This document shows positions 48,234 to 58,197 of a stretch of DNA of 64,000 nucleotides, one piece after another. Numbering within the stretch: the first letter of the stretch is position 1; every line of letters begins with the position of its first letter. This DNA comes from an uncultured Clostridia bacterium (lineage in GTDB: Bacteria > Bacillota > Clostridia > Oscillospirales > Acutalibacteraceae), in contig CAMHEZ010000003.1 in NCBI GenBank assembly GCA_946184295.1, positions 1 to 64,000 on the forward strand. Reading direction: 5' to 3'. Position numbers and translations under genes: made by a program. The notes beneath the pieces were generated by a model that worked only from the letters and a program-made list of their open reading frames with translations, ran no database searches and was not told where the DNA came from.

Positions 48234-49526
48234 CTATAATTCCGCTTCTCTGTAGGCCCGCAGCGCCAGCGCGTAGGCCACGCCGCGCCCCAGCAATTCT
48301 TCGGCCTTCCGGCGGATATCCGCGCGGCTCATGGGATTTTCGGGTTCTCCCTTGGCATAATCCACACGCTGCTCGCAAAAGGAACCGTCCTTCTTGAAAA
48401 TGATGACGTTTGCAATGCGCTTTTGGGAACTCTGCGCCGAAAATTCGGCATTTTCCTCTACTCTGACCTTGCGCGTCAGCGCGAGAATCCGCTCGTCCGT
48501 GATGGTGTTGGGGTCAAATGCGGCCACGTCGGCGCGTCCCAGCACCAAGGCCGCCGCCACGCTGTAGGGCATACTCAGCTTGGCCGAGGATACGCCCGCG
48601 ATATCGGTATGATCGTGTCCCTTCACTGCCAAACGGTAAGTCTCGATGACCACCCGCTCGATCTCGTCAGGGTCGCACTGCTCCCGCAGCGTCAGCGCCG
48701 CTTCAATCGCGGAATGACAGTGGCGGCAGGCGGCATAGGGCTTGACATAGATACGCTCGATTTCAAAATAATCGGTGACTTCGGTTGCCTTAGCGGGGTT
48801 GCCGCCGTCGGCAAAGAGCGCGAGGAATCCCCGCTCGCCGCCCAGCATATCATCGGGGCCTTTCCAGCCGGAATAACCCATATAGGCGGCGTTCACGCCG
48901 TCCAGCGCGGCGCGGCCGAGATTGTAGGGCTTAAGTTCGGAACGCTGCTCCTGCATTTCCAGCATACCCGCCGCGCTTCCGACAGCGCAGTCCAGCACTG
49001 TCCGAAGCTGTTCGTCGTCCATGCCCAGCGCGTAGCCCGCGCCGATGGCCGCGCCGATCGTGCCGCAGGTACCCGCCGTGTGGAAGCCCTTTTTCTTGTG
49101 GGCAGGCTGCACTGCCAGCGCCACGCGGCAGGCGGCCTCATAGCCCATCACAATCCCTCTCAGCACGTCTTCATATTCGAGACTGTTTTCTGCCCGCACC
49201 GCTTCGACCGCCGTGACAATCGCCGCGCCGAGATGAATCATGGCAAACCGCTGCCCGTCGTCCAGTTCCAGCGCGTGCGCGTTGAATCCGTTGACAAGAC
49301 AGGCGGTACTGCGGTCGGTCAGGAGCGCAAGGCCTTCGATCAGACAGTTGCCCTTGGGCATATGGGCAAAATATTCGCTCCACCGATCGCGGTTGGCGCG
49401 TGCCCCCGCTTCGGTGACCGCCAGATAATCATACAAACAGTCCTTTGCCCTTTCTAAAACAGCGTCGTTGATTTGCGCGGATTTGTCTCTGAGATACGCC
49501 AGAAAATCCGTGGAAAGATTTGCCAT
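48234..49526 (-). CDS. MmgE/PrpD-family protein
   Basis: LVNGFNAHALELDDGQR, HTAGTCGTIGAAIGAGYALGMDDEQL, KPYAACRHCHSAIEAAL. Confidence 0.9.
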   Translation of the reverse strand: MANLSTDFLAYLRDKSAQINDAVLERAKDCLYDYLAVTEAGARANRDRWSEYFAHMPKGNCLIEGLALLTDRSTACLVNGFNAHALELDDGQRFAMIHLGAAIVTAVEAVRAENSLEYEDVLRGIVMGYEAACRVALAVQPAHKKKGFHTAGTCGTIGAAIGAGYALGMDDEQLRTVLDCAVGSAAGMLEMQEQRSELKPYNLGRAALDGVNAAYMGYSGWKGPDDMLGGERGFLALFADGGNPAKATEVTDYFEIERIYVKPYAACRHCHSAIEAALTLREQCDPDEIERVVIETYRLAVKGHDHTDIAGVSSAKLSMPYSVAAALVLGRADVAAFDPNTITDERILALTRKVRVEENAEFSAQSSQKRIANVIIFKKDGSFCEQRVDYAKGEPENPMSRADIRRKAEELLGRGVAYALALRAYREAEL

Positions 49527-49550
49527 TCCGTCTCCCCCTTTTGAATGGAT

Positions 49551-50522
49551 TTATTGTTTGAGATACGGCGCGATTTCGTCGAGCCGTCCTTCATCATACA
49601 AAGCAATATTTCGCATCGCGTCGTGCATCATGGCGCGGAAGGAATCGTAGGTCACGCCGCCGATGTGCGGGGTGAGAATCGCGTTGTCAAGCTTCAGCAC
49701 CGGATTGTCGGCGGCAATCGGCTCCTGCTCATGGACGTCCAGCCCCGCAAACGACAGTTTGCTGCCGTTCAGGGCATTGGCAAGCGCCGCCGTATCCACC
49801 AGACCGCCGCGCGCGGTGTTGACCAGTATCGCGCCGTCCTTCATCTTGGCCAGGCTGTCGGCGTTGATGAGGCGCCGTGTGTCGTCGGTCAGGGGACAGT
49901 GTAGCGACACGATATCGGATTCCCGCAGCAGCGTGTCTATATCTGTATAGGTCACGCCCAACTCGCGTTCCCGTTCTTCACTCAATCGGAAAGGGTCGTA
50001 ATACAGAACCGTCACGCCAAAGCCGCCCAGCAGCCGCACCAGCGTGCGGGCAATGCTGCCCATGCCGATCAGTCCGACGGTGCGCCCCGCCAGCTCGCGG
50101 GTCTTTACACCCTGCGCCTGTTTTTTCCAGATACCGGCGGCCGTATTGCGGTGGACCTCCGGCAGTCGTCGCAGGCACCCCAGTATCAGCAATAACGTAT
50201 GCTCCGCCACACTTTCGGCATTCACGCCGGCATTGACATACAGCGGAATGTTTCGGGCTTTGAGTTCGGCCAAATCCAGTGAATCCAGCCCCACGCCGGT
50301 GCGCTGCACCATTTTGAGATTGACCGCCCTGTCGAGAACGGCCTTGTTGATTTTCACGCGCCCGCTGGCAAGCAGATAATCCGCCTGCGGCGCGGCTTCT
50401 TCCAGACACGCCTGTGAATTTTCGTCCAGCATCAGCAGCCGGAAGCCGTCGGGCAGTTCCGCCTTAACGATGTCATAAGGCCCTTGCGGATAGTGATTGG
50501 TAAGCAGAATGGTTTTCATCAC
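49551..50522 (-). CDS. D-2-hydroxyacid dehydrogenase (NAD-dependent)
   Basis: GRTVGLIGMGSIARTLVRLLGGFG, VNTARGGLVDTAALANAL, LTPHIGG. Confidence 0.93.
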   Translation of the reverse strand: MMKTILLTNHYPQGPYDIVKAELPDGFRLLMLDENSQACLEEAAPQADYLLASGRVKINKAVLDRAVNLKMVQRTGVGLDSLDLAELKARNIPLYVNAGVNAESVAEHTLLLILGCLRRLPEVHRNTAAGIWKKQAQGVKTRELAGRTVGLIGMGSIARTLVRLLGGFGVTVLYYDPFRLSEERERELGVTYTDIDTLLRESDIVSLHCPLTDDTRRLINADSLAKMKDGAILVNTARGGLVDTAALANALNGSKLSFAGLDVHEQEPIAADNPVLKLDNAILTPHIGGVTYDSFRAMMHDAMRNIALYDEGRLDEIAPYLKQ

Positions 50523-50545
50523 AGTTTTTCTCGCCCCCTCCGCCG

Positions 50546-51991
50546 TCAGGCCTTCTTGAATTTGGCAAGCATCGGTTTGACCATGCCCAGAATATAGTCA
50601 AAGGATTCCAGCTTGCAAACCTTGGAGCCGGCAACATAGATTACCGCGCCGAGAACAAACTGCATCAGCAGAATGACCGCGTTGTGTATCGGCAGATATT
50701 GCAGCGGGAAAATGCACACGCCCATGAAGACCGCCAGCAAAATGCTGGGCAGCATGTCCTTAATCTGCGCCATATAGCCGTATTTCAGCAGCTTCTTGTT
50801 GGGCGCGGCGTTGATGAGCTGACTGCAAATGCTGCTGACAAACATGCTGTAGGCCATCGCCATGACGCCGAACCACATCGTAGAAAGCAGCAGAATCATA
50901 CCCACGATTTTTTTCTCGATTTCCAGCTTGAGGAAAAGGTCACTGCGCCCCATCGCCTTAATAGCGTTGAGGTTGGCGGTGTGCAGCGGACGGAACATAT
51001 ACGTGATGCAGAAAATCCGCAGGAACGGCACACAGGGCAGCCACTTGTCGGTGAGAATCAGGGACACCAGCGGCTCCGCCACGAAGGCAATGCCCATCAT
51101 CATGGGGGCCATCGTGTAAATGCTGATGGTAATCGAGCGACGGGTCATACTCTTGATGTGCTCCTTGTCGTCCTGCACATTGGACATTGACGGCAGCAGC
51201 ACGCTGTCAATCGACGTGTTGATGTTGTTGACCACCAGGTTAGGAAACTGCTTGCCCTTGTTGTAGAAAGCGAGGTCATCAGGAGAATACATCTTGCCGA
51301 TAATGAGCTGCCGCAGGTCGTTGTAGACCGTATCCAGCAGGCTCGACACCAGCAGCTTCCAGCCGTAGGAGAACAGCCCCTTGAGACGCTCAAACGAAAA
51401 TACCTTTTTGGGGCGCCACTTCACGGTAATCCACAGGATGCAGGTGTCGATAAAAAGATTGATGACCTGCTGCGCCACCAGCGCCCACACCCCGAAGCCG
51501 TTCATCGCCATGACAATGCCCGCGACGGCCGACACAATGGTGCCGCCGAGCGTAGAGAAGAAAAACCGCTTGAAGAGCATGTTGCGCGACACATAGGCCT
51601 GCTGCACGTTCTTCACGCCGGAAATCAGCACGGTCAGACTCAGCACTCTCACCAGCCACACCATCGACATATCGTTGTAAAATCGCGCGATCAGCGGAGC
51701 GCAGAGAAAAATCAGCAGATACAACGCCGAACAAAAGACGATATTGGTGTAAAACACCGTGGAAAAATCCACATCGTCCGCGTCCTTTTTCTGAATCAGG
51801 GCATTGCCCAGACCGCTGTCCACAAACACCTGCAAGATCGTGGTAAACACCGTAATCAGCGCGATGGTGCCGTAGGCCGCCGGGTCAAGGATACGCGCCA
51901 GCACCACCGATACCACAAAGGCCACCAGCTGTGCGCCGCTTCTCTCGGCCAGACGCCATACGAAATTGGAAACAAAGCCCCTGTTGCTCAT
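50546..51991 (-). CDS. Oligosaccharide flippase (Wzx / polysaccharide transporter family)
   Basis: Polytopic; RSGAQLVAFVVSVVLARILDPAAYGTIALI, QAYVSRNMLFKRFF. Confidence 0.92.
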   Translation of the reverse strand: MSNRGFVSNFVWRLAERSGAQLVAFVVSVVLARILDPAAYGTIALITVFTTILQVFVDSGLGNALIQKKDADDVDFSTVFYTNIVFCSALYLLIFLCAPLIARFYNDMSMVWLVRVLSLTVLISGVKNVQQAYVSRNMLFKRFFFSTLGGTIVSAVAGIVMAMNGFGVWALVAQQVINLFIDTCILWITVKWRPKKVFSFERLKGLFSYGWKLLVSSLLDTVYNDLRQLIIGKMYSPDDLAFYNKGKQFPNLVVNNINTSIDSVLLPSMSNVQDDKEHIKSMTRRSITISIYTMAPMMMGIAFVAEPLVSLILTDKWLPCVPFLRIFCITYMFRPLHTANLNAIKAMGRSDLFLKLEIEKKIVGMILLLSTMWFGVMAMAYSMFVSSICSQLINAAPNKKLLKYGYMAQIKDMLPSILLAVFMGVCIFPLQYLPIHNAVILLMQFVLGAVIYVAGSKVCKLESFDYILGMVKPMLAKFKKA

Positions 51992-52024
51992 AGATACGCC
52001 TCCGCAAAATGATAAAAATCAAAC

Positions 52025-53284
52025 TCACGCGTGCAGCTTGATATGTACGCGTCTTTTCTTGGTGTACGCGTTGCCAAGCTCCACCTGCTTTGCCATCTCA
52101 GGCAGATAATAGGTTGTGAAGAGAATCAGATAAAAACCGAAGTTCCACAGCTCGCCCACCAATCCCGCGATCAGAAAGGCGCCCAGCGTCATACCCAGAA
52201 TCGCGCCCAGCGCGCTGTTTTTCATCTTGAACTGCTGTCTCATGCAGAGCGCCACAATCACCGCCAGCAGCACCGCGCCGACAAGACCGCATTTAAGCGT
52301 GATATCGAGCAGCGCGTTGTGGGCGTGGCTGGCCTGAAATCCACCGATCACCAGCTTGCTGTCCTGGAGTTCTCTCAGACCGTCGCCGAAAACCGGCGTG
52401 CTGCGAATCACCTGCATGGCTCTGTCCCAGATCAGCGTGCGGTTAGTCAGCGTCACGTCGCGGTTGAGCACGCCTTCGATAAAGCCGGAGAAAATATCAA
52501 TCCGCCGCATAAAGACCAGGATAACCTCCAGCACCGCGTAAATCACCGCGAACGCCTTGAGGCTCAGCAGCTCGAAATCCGAGATGTTCAGATAGAGCAG
52601 CAGCGCCGAATACAGCGCGATGATTGCCACCGACGCGCCGCTGTCCACCATAATCAGCACCAGCACACCGGTGAGCATCAGGAACACCGTTCGCAGGGAA
52701 TACTTTTTCTTTTTGATGCGGTCGAGAATGGCCGAGAAGGTGATGGACGGCACCACGATGTTGCGCATGGCGTTCTTCTGGCCAAACAGCCAGTAATCGC
52801 CCTGCTCGCGGAAGCCCATGCGGTTGTAAAACAGAATCACCACGGCCAGATTGATGACCGCGGCCGCCGTAAAGGCATAGGTCAGCGCCTCCAGTGACAT
52901 CTTGGCGTCCATAATGATAAATATCTCCGTAATCATATAGGCGCACATCATCACGTAAATGCGCTGGAACGCCGTTTCATAATCGCCGCCGTTGATTCTG
53001 GTGCAGAATAATTGCAGCAGCGACATCAGTGCCACCAGTCCGAACATCGTGATCCGCTTGAGATACTGCTTCTGCCGGAAGCTCGGAATATGTTTGACAT
53101 AATAATACAGCTCATAGAGCAGCAGCGCGACAAAGGTAAGCCCTTGCAGCCGCTTGAACCATCCCAGAATCATGCTTAATCCGGTAAAGCCCAAGCCCTC
53201 GGGAGAAAAAAACGGCAGACAGCACAGCAGCATCAGCAGAACGCGCCTGTGCCAATGGGTGCCCAGTTTGATAACAATCTTCAT
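52025..53284 (-). CDS. O-antigen ligase/polymerase-like membrane protein (Wzy/WaaL type)
   Basis: Polytopic; extracytoplasmic loop; GFQASHAHNALLDITLKCGLVGAVL. Confidence 0.85.
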   Translation of the reverse strand: MKIVIKLGTHWHRRVLLMLLCCLPFFSPEGLGFTGLSMILGWFKRLQGLTFVALLLYELYYYVKHIPSFRQKQYLKRITMFGLVALMSLLQLFCTRINGGDYETAFQRIYVMMCAYMITEIFIIMDAKMSLEALTYAFTAAAVINLAVVILFYNRMGFREQGDYWLFGQKNAMRNIVVPSITFSAILDRIKKKKYSLRTVFLMLTGVLVLIMVDSGASVAIIALYSALLLYLNISDFELLSLKAFAVIYAVLEVILVFMRRIDIFSGFIEGVLNRDVTLTNRTLIWDRAMQVIRSTPVFGDGLRELQDSKLVIGGFQASHAHNALLDITLKCGLVGAVLLAVIVALCMRQQFKMKNSALGAILGMTLGAFLIAGLVGELWNFGFYLILFTTYYLPEMAKQVELGNAYTKKRRVHIKLHA

Positions 53285-53306
53285 TTGCTCCGTTTAACCT
53301 GCTTCC

Positions 53307-54272
53307 TCAAATATAGAATCGCTTGAACCGGCGAAGGATCCAATAAGCCGGCGGACAGTATTGCAGCAGCAGCACTTTCACCTTGTCTTTCCTGGAAAAC
53401 TTCTGGTAATAGGTGCGGTAAGGCTCCTGCCGGAGACCCTTGTAATTGCCCTCGGCAATGAGAATCTCGCAGCGGGTCGCGCCGATCTTGTCCCGGAACA
53501 ACGCGTCATAACGATGCTCCGAGTACTCGTTGGCAGCTTCCAGCATGGCAATCTGCTTGTTGTAATTCGCGATTTTTTTCTGATTGTCATTGCCCAGACG
53601 GCGGGTCCAGGACCCTTCGGTGCCGTAGCGGTAAACCGACATCACCTTGCCGAAATATTGGATACTGCCGCTGAGCGCCAGATAGATACTCAGCGGATAA
53701 TCGCCCACGCCGCTCTGCATTCTCAGGAATTCCGGGCGGTTCCTGGCGTATTCAATGCGATACATCAGCGAGCTGGTGTGGTAACAGACCATCGCCCCCG
53801 CAATCATATCCTCGGGGCCGTAGACACGGTCCTCAGCGGGGTAATTGACAAACCGCTTGCCGTTGGACATATTCACGATTTCGGTGTTGTGGACACAGGC
53901 GGAAAAGTCGGGGTGTGCCTCCAGAAAATCCACCTGCATTTGCAGCTTGCCGTCGTCGGTCCAATAGTCGTCGCCCTCGCAACAGGCAATGTACTTGCCG
54001 CGCATGAGGGGGAGCATAAAAGTCGAAAAGACCTTGACCCGTTTGGAATACTGGTTTTCGGTCTGATAAATGGGACGGATGATATCCGGATATTTTGCCT
54101 CGTACTCGCGGATAATAGCGGCGGTAGCGTCGGTGGAGGCATCGTCGTGAATGATAACCTCATATTTGAAATCCGTTTTCTGATTGACAAAGCCGTCGAG
54201 GCAATCCCGGATATATTTTTCATGGTTGTAGGCCTTGCAGTAAATGCTGACCATCACATCGTTGTTCTGCAT
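53307..54272 (-). CDS. Family 2 glycosyltransferase
   Basis: VSIYCKAYNHEKYIRDCLDGFVNQKTDFKYEVIIHDDASTD, EGDDYW. Confidence 0.93.
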   Translation of the reverse strand: MQNNDVMVSIYCKAYNHEKYIRDCLDGFVNQKTDFKYEVIIHDDASTDATAAIIREYEAKYPDIIRPIYQTENQYSKRVKVFSTFMLPLMRGKYIACCEGDDYWTDDGKLQMQVDFLEAHPDFSACVHNTEIVNMSNGKRFVNYPAEDRVYGPEDMIAGAMVCYHTSSLMYRIEYARNRPEFLRMQSGVGDYPLSIYLALSGSIQYFGKVMSVYRYGTEGSWTRRLGNDNQKKIANYNKQIAMLEAANEYSEHRYDALFRDKIGATRCEILIAEGNYKGLRQEPYRTYYQKFSRKDKVKVLLLQYCPPAYWILRRFKRFYI

Positions 54273-54281
54273 CGTTGCTTC

Positions 54282-55244
54282 TCACTTCCACCTGTCGATA
54301 TGTCTGTAGACCGTCGGCATCACCGGACGCGCACCGAAAAACAGCAGCAGGGCCAGCTTGGTCTTGCGCCGCACGCGTTTGTCACGCAGCACGCCGCCGC
54401 CTTTCGCCTTGATGAGTCTGACGCAGTCGCTGACCTGCTGCCGAAATTCCTCGCCGGCCGGCGCGTTCAGATAAATGCGCAGCGCAGCCACCACATGATA
54501 GGAAGCCGCCGCCTTTTGCAGCGCTTCACTCTTGTCGGCCATATAGGCGGTAATCTCGTCGCAGATCGTGAGGATATCGCAATCGCGCTTGGAAAATTTG
54601 TTAGTGGTGATGCTACCCTCGCGGTGCATATACCCGTAGAGTTTCGCGTTGCCGTAGGCAATCCGGTGAGCCTGCTCAAAGACGCGGTACATGATGGCGC
54701 TGTCCTCAAACAACATACCGAAGGGAAAACGGATATCGTCAAAATAGGCGCGACGATAGATCTTGCCCCACGCCGAAACGAGGAACGACGTCTGATAGAG
54801 CATCTCGCACACCGCTTCTTCCGCCGTATACACACGTCGCAGCGTCTCGGGGACATACGTGACCGGCTGGTCGGGGTAACAATGCACCGGGTCACAAATG
54901 CCGATGTCCGAAACGGTGTCCTTGACCAGACGATAAAGATATGCCACCATGCCGGTGTCTACCACGTCGTCGGAATCAATAAAAATCACGTACTCGCCCG
55001 TGGCGATTTCCAATCCTTTGTTGCGGGCGTCGGAAAGACCGCCGTTGGGCTTGTGGAGCACGCGGATCCGGTCGTCGCGCCCTGCCAGCTCATCGCACAT
55101 CGCGCCGCTGCTGTCTTTCGCGCCGTCGTCAACCAGAATAATCTCCATATTCTCGTAGGTCTGCCCGATGACACTCTCGACACAGGCCGTCAGATACTGC
55201 TCCACATTGTAAACGGGAATAATGACACTAATCAGTTCGTTCAC
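54282..55244 (-). CDS. Family 2 glycosyltransferase
   Basis: ISVIIPVYNVEQYLTACVESVIGQTYENMEIILVDDGAKDSSG, FIDSDD. Confidence 0.95.
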   Translation of the reverse strand: MNELISVIIPVYNVEQYLTACVESVIGQTYENMEIILVDDGAKDSSGAMCDELAGRDDRIRVLHKPNGGLSDARNKGLEIATGEYVIFIDSDDVVDTGMVAYLYRLVKDTVSDIGICDPVHCYPDQPVTYVPETLRRVYTAEEAVCEMLYQTSFLVSAWGKIYRRAYFDDIRFPFGMLFEDSAIMYRVFEQAHRIAYGNAKLYGYMHREGSITTNKFSKRDCDILTICDEITAYMADKSEALQKAAASYHVVAALRIYLNAPAGEEFRQQVSDCVRLIKAKGGGVLRDKRVRRKTKLALLLFFGARPVMPTVYRHIDRWK

Positions 55245-55265
55245 GAATCGCCACCCTCTCCTTGT

Positions 55266-56519
55266 TTAAGCAAGAAACACGCTCTCGTATCGGTCGGTGA
55301 TAAATTCCCAGCTGTAGGCTTCACGGATTCTTGCCTTGGCACCGCGCCCCAGCTCGGCGATTTCCTCCTCCCGCATGAGGTCGGCCTGGTCGATGAGCGC
55401 GGCGAGACTGCCGTCCTCCTTGCCCCAATAGAGCGCCGCGTCCTCCGCGACTTCCTGATTGAAGCCGACATTCAGCAGGAGATTGAGGTCGGTGCTGCCC
55501 AGCGCTTCGAGCAGGCTGGGATTGGTGCCGCCCACCTCATGACCGTGAAAATACCCGTATGCATTCTCCCGCAGCTTCATGAGCAGTTCCTGATCATAGA
55601 CCGTGCCGACAAATTTGATTCTCGGGTCAGCGCGGAAGTGCAGCCGTTCCTCCAGCTGTTCCAGAAAAGCGTCGTTGGCGGTAGTGATAATGGCGAGGCT
55701 GCGCTCGCTGTGGGATTTCATAAACTCCCGGATCATGGTCTCGAAGTTATTCTCCGGCACAAACCGTCCCACCACCAGATAATACGACTTGGCCGCCAGC
55801 CCCTTTTCCGCATACCAATCCAGCAGCTTTTGGTCGTCATCGGCCAGTGTGCTGCGGCGGGTCTCAGCGCCGTAGGCAATGAAGGTCGTCTGGGGATTGT
55901 ACTTGTCGTAGCTCTCGTGGATATACTTTTCGATGTTTTTGCTGTCGCAGATGAGCAGGTCACAGTTTTTGGTCATCATCTGCTCGGAAATCTTCCAATA
56001 TTTGCGCACGGGAGCCGGCCATTTGGCACGCAGCCACTCGTGACCGTCGGGGTTGACAAAGACGCGTCCCCCCAGCGCCTTGATTTTACTGTAATAATGC
56101 CGCGCAAAGGGTCCGATGCGACAGGCCATGATATACACAATCGGATGCGGGATATGATGTTCTTTGATATAGCGGCAGCATTCGCGCAGTGCGGCGACAT
56201 CGTAATAAATCGCCTGTGCGGGGCCGATTTTGGGCACTTTGATTTTGAAGCAGCGGGCGTTGTGATAGAGGAACTCACTGTCGGAGAGCTTTGTCACATT
56301 GTCAAGTGTGGATTCGTCCATGAAGCCGTCACCGTTGGCCTTGCAGGCGACGTGATATTTGAGCCGCGGGTTGTTCTGATGATAATCGGTCAGCTTGTTG
56401 ATAAATGTCTCATAGCCGCCGTAATTGCCCAGATTCTTCGCGCCCACCAAAAACACATGCTGCACATCGCCGGATTTTTTTGTTTCCTTCACGGTCTTCC
56501 CCGCGTTCTTCTGTGCCAT
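55266..56519 (-). CDS. DUF1972/GT4 rhamnosyltransferase-like protein
   Basis: HVFLVGAKNLGNYGGYETFINKLTDY; GT-B C-terminal half (HGHEVGGTNPSLLEALGSTDLNL). Confidence 0.88.
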   Translation of the reverse strand: MAQKNAGKTVKETKKSGDVQHVFLVGAKNLGNYGGYETFINKLTDYHQNNPRLKYHVACKANGDGFMDESTLDNVTKLSDSEFLYHNARCFKIKVPKIGPAQAIYYDVAALRECCRYIKEHHIPHPIVYIMACRIGPFARHYYSKIKALGGRVFVNPDGHEWLRAKWPAPVRKYWKISEQMMTKNCDLLICDSKNIEKYIHESYDKYNPQTTFIAYGAETRRSTLADDDQKLLDWYAEKGLAAKSYYLVVGRFVPENNFETMIREFMKSHSERSLAIITTANDAFLEQLEERLHFRADPRIKFVGTVYDQELLMKLRENAYGYFHGHEVGGTNPSLLEALGSTDLNLLLNVGFNQEVAEDAALYWGKEDGSLAALIDQADLMREEEIAELGRGAKARIREAYSWEFITDRYESVFLA

Positions 56520-56544
56520 AAAAAGCCCTCCACAAAATCTTTCG

Positions 56545-57153
56545 TCAAACACGGAATGCGAATGTCTCACCGATGCCCAGCCACTTCTGATCCTTGTCGC
56601 TGAGATTCAGCGGCGTACCGTCCGCCATAGTGTAGCCTTCCGCCGACGCGCAGCCGGGATATGTGCCTACCACTTCCGGCCACTGAATGCCGATGGCCGG
56701 GTCGTTCCACGCCAGTCCGCCTTCGTCGTCCGGACGGTAGAAATCCGTGCACTTGTAGCAAAAGCGTGCCACGTCACTCAACACCAAAAATCCGTGAGCA
56801 AAGCCCTCGGATATGTAAAACTGCTTATTGTTTTCCTCGCTCAGCTCCACGCCGAACCATTGGCCATAGGTTGCGCTGTCGGCGCGCAGGTCTACCGCCA
56901 CATCAAACACCGCGCCCTCGATGACCCGCACCAGCTTGCCCTGCGGATGCTGCTTCTGAAAATGCAGTCCGCGCAGCACGCCCTTGACACTCTTGCTCTG
57001 GTTGTCCTGCACGAATACCATGTTCAGACCCGCCTCGTGCATATCGTTCTGATTGTAGGTCTCCATAAAGTAGCCGCGGCTGTCGCCGTGCACCGTCGGC
57101 TCGATGACATATAATCCCTCAATGGGCGTTTGGGTCACTGTAATCTGACTCAT
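56545..57153 (-). CDS. rfbC: dTDP-4-dehydrorhamnose 3,5-epimerase
   Basis: GLHFQKQHPQGKLVRVIEGAVFDVAVDLR. Confidence 0.95.
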   Translation of the reverse strand: MSQITVTQTPIEGLYVIEPTVHGDSRGYFMETYNQNDMHEAGLNMVFVQDNQSKSVKGVLRGLHFQKQHPQGKLVRVIEGAVFDVAVDLRADSATYGQWFGVELSEENNKQFYISEGFAHGFLVLSDVARFCYKCTDFYRPDDEGGLAWNDPAIGIQWPEVVGTYPGCASAEGYTMADGTPLNLSDKDQKWLGIGETFAFRV

Positions 57154-57204
57154 GATGGATAAAAACTCCTTTTATGTGAAAGATGAAGCATTGTCATAAA
57201 TCAA

Positions 57205-58113
57205 TCAGAGATGCGCGTCCTTCAGATAGCGGGACAGCGCATCCTGCCACACGGGGAGCAGCACAAACCCCGCCCGGTACAGCTTGCTCTTGTCGAGACG
57301 GCTGTTGAAGGGTCGCTTTGCCTTGCTCAGACCGTACTCGGCAGTGGTCACGGGAATCACCTTGGTAGACAGTCCGTACTGCCGGTAGATCTCGACGCAG
57401 AAATCATACCACGAGAGATAACCGCCCTCATTGGTGGCGTGGTAATACCCGTACGCTTCCGTTCCGGCCATATCGACCAGCAGACGCGCCAGATCAGGCG
57501 TATACGTCGGCGTGCCGATCTGGTCGCAGACCACGCGCACGGTGTCGTGCGTCTTGCCGACGTTCACCATCGTCTTGACAAAATTATTGCCGTTCAGACC
57601 GAATACCCACGCAATGCGCACGATGAAGTACTTTTCTAACGCGCCGGAAACCGCCAGCTCACCCCCGAGCTTGCTTTTGCCGTAAACATTCAGCGGCGCA
57701 AACTCCTTGCAGTCGGGCTGCCATGGCCGCGTGCCTTCGCCGCTGAACACATAGTCGGTGCTGATATAAATCATTTTGCAATCCAGCGCAGCGCATACCT
57801 TGGCAATATACCCCGTGCCGCGTTCGTTGATATCAAATACCTTATCGATATTTTCCTCGTCCTCCGCCGCGTCCACTGCCGTCCATGCCGCGCAGTGCAC
57901 CACCACATCAGGCGCCGCCTCGGTCAGCACACGGCGCACAGCTGCTTCATCGGTGATATTCAGCGATACATACGGCACGCCGGCCACGGCATCCGCTACG
58001 CCCGTATAAGCGGGCTGTATATCCGACCCGACCGCTTCATCACCGCGCCCGACAATCTCCGCCACCACATCGTGACCGAGCTGTCCGCAAACCCCCGTCA
58101 CAAAATATTTCAT
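57205..58113 (-). CDS. rfbD: dTDP-4-dehydrorhamnose reductase
   Basis: VTGVCGQLGHDVV, ISTDYVFSGEG, YGKSKLGGE. Confidence 0.94.
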   Translation of the reverse strand: MKYFVTGVCGQLGHDVVAEIVGRGDEAVGSDIQPAYTGVADAVAGVPYVSLNITDEAAVRRVLTEAAPDVVVHCAAWTAVDAAEDEENIDKVFDINERGTGYIAKVCAALDCKMIYISTDYVFSGEGTRPWQPDCKEFAPLNVYGKSKLGGELAVSGALEKYFIVRIAWVFGLNGNNFVKTMVNVGKTHDTVRVVCDQIGTPTYTPDLARLLVDMAGTEAYGYYHATNEGGYLSWYDFCVEIYRQYGLSTKVIPVTTAEYGLSKAKRPFNSRLDKSKLYRAGFVLLPVWQDALSRYLKDAHL

Positions 58114-58149
58114 ACCTTTTCACGCACCTCCGCCCACACACTCTATATT

Positions 58150-58197
58150 CAAGCGCACCGCGCTTCCTTCACTATTCACTCTTCACTACACTTCTGT
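58150..58197 (-). repeat. Stop-rich short repeat overlapping the 3' end of rfbB
   Basis: - strand gtgaagagtgaatagtgaaggaagcgcggtgcgcttgaatata; tail matches the repeat at 43042-43135. Confidence 0.55.

Noticed and set aside
53361-56603. 1080 aa + strand ORF spanning three glycosyltransferase genes
   Set aside because: Crosses several confident - strand genes and their boundaries; shadow ORF.
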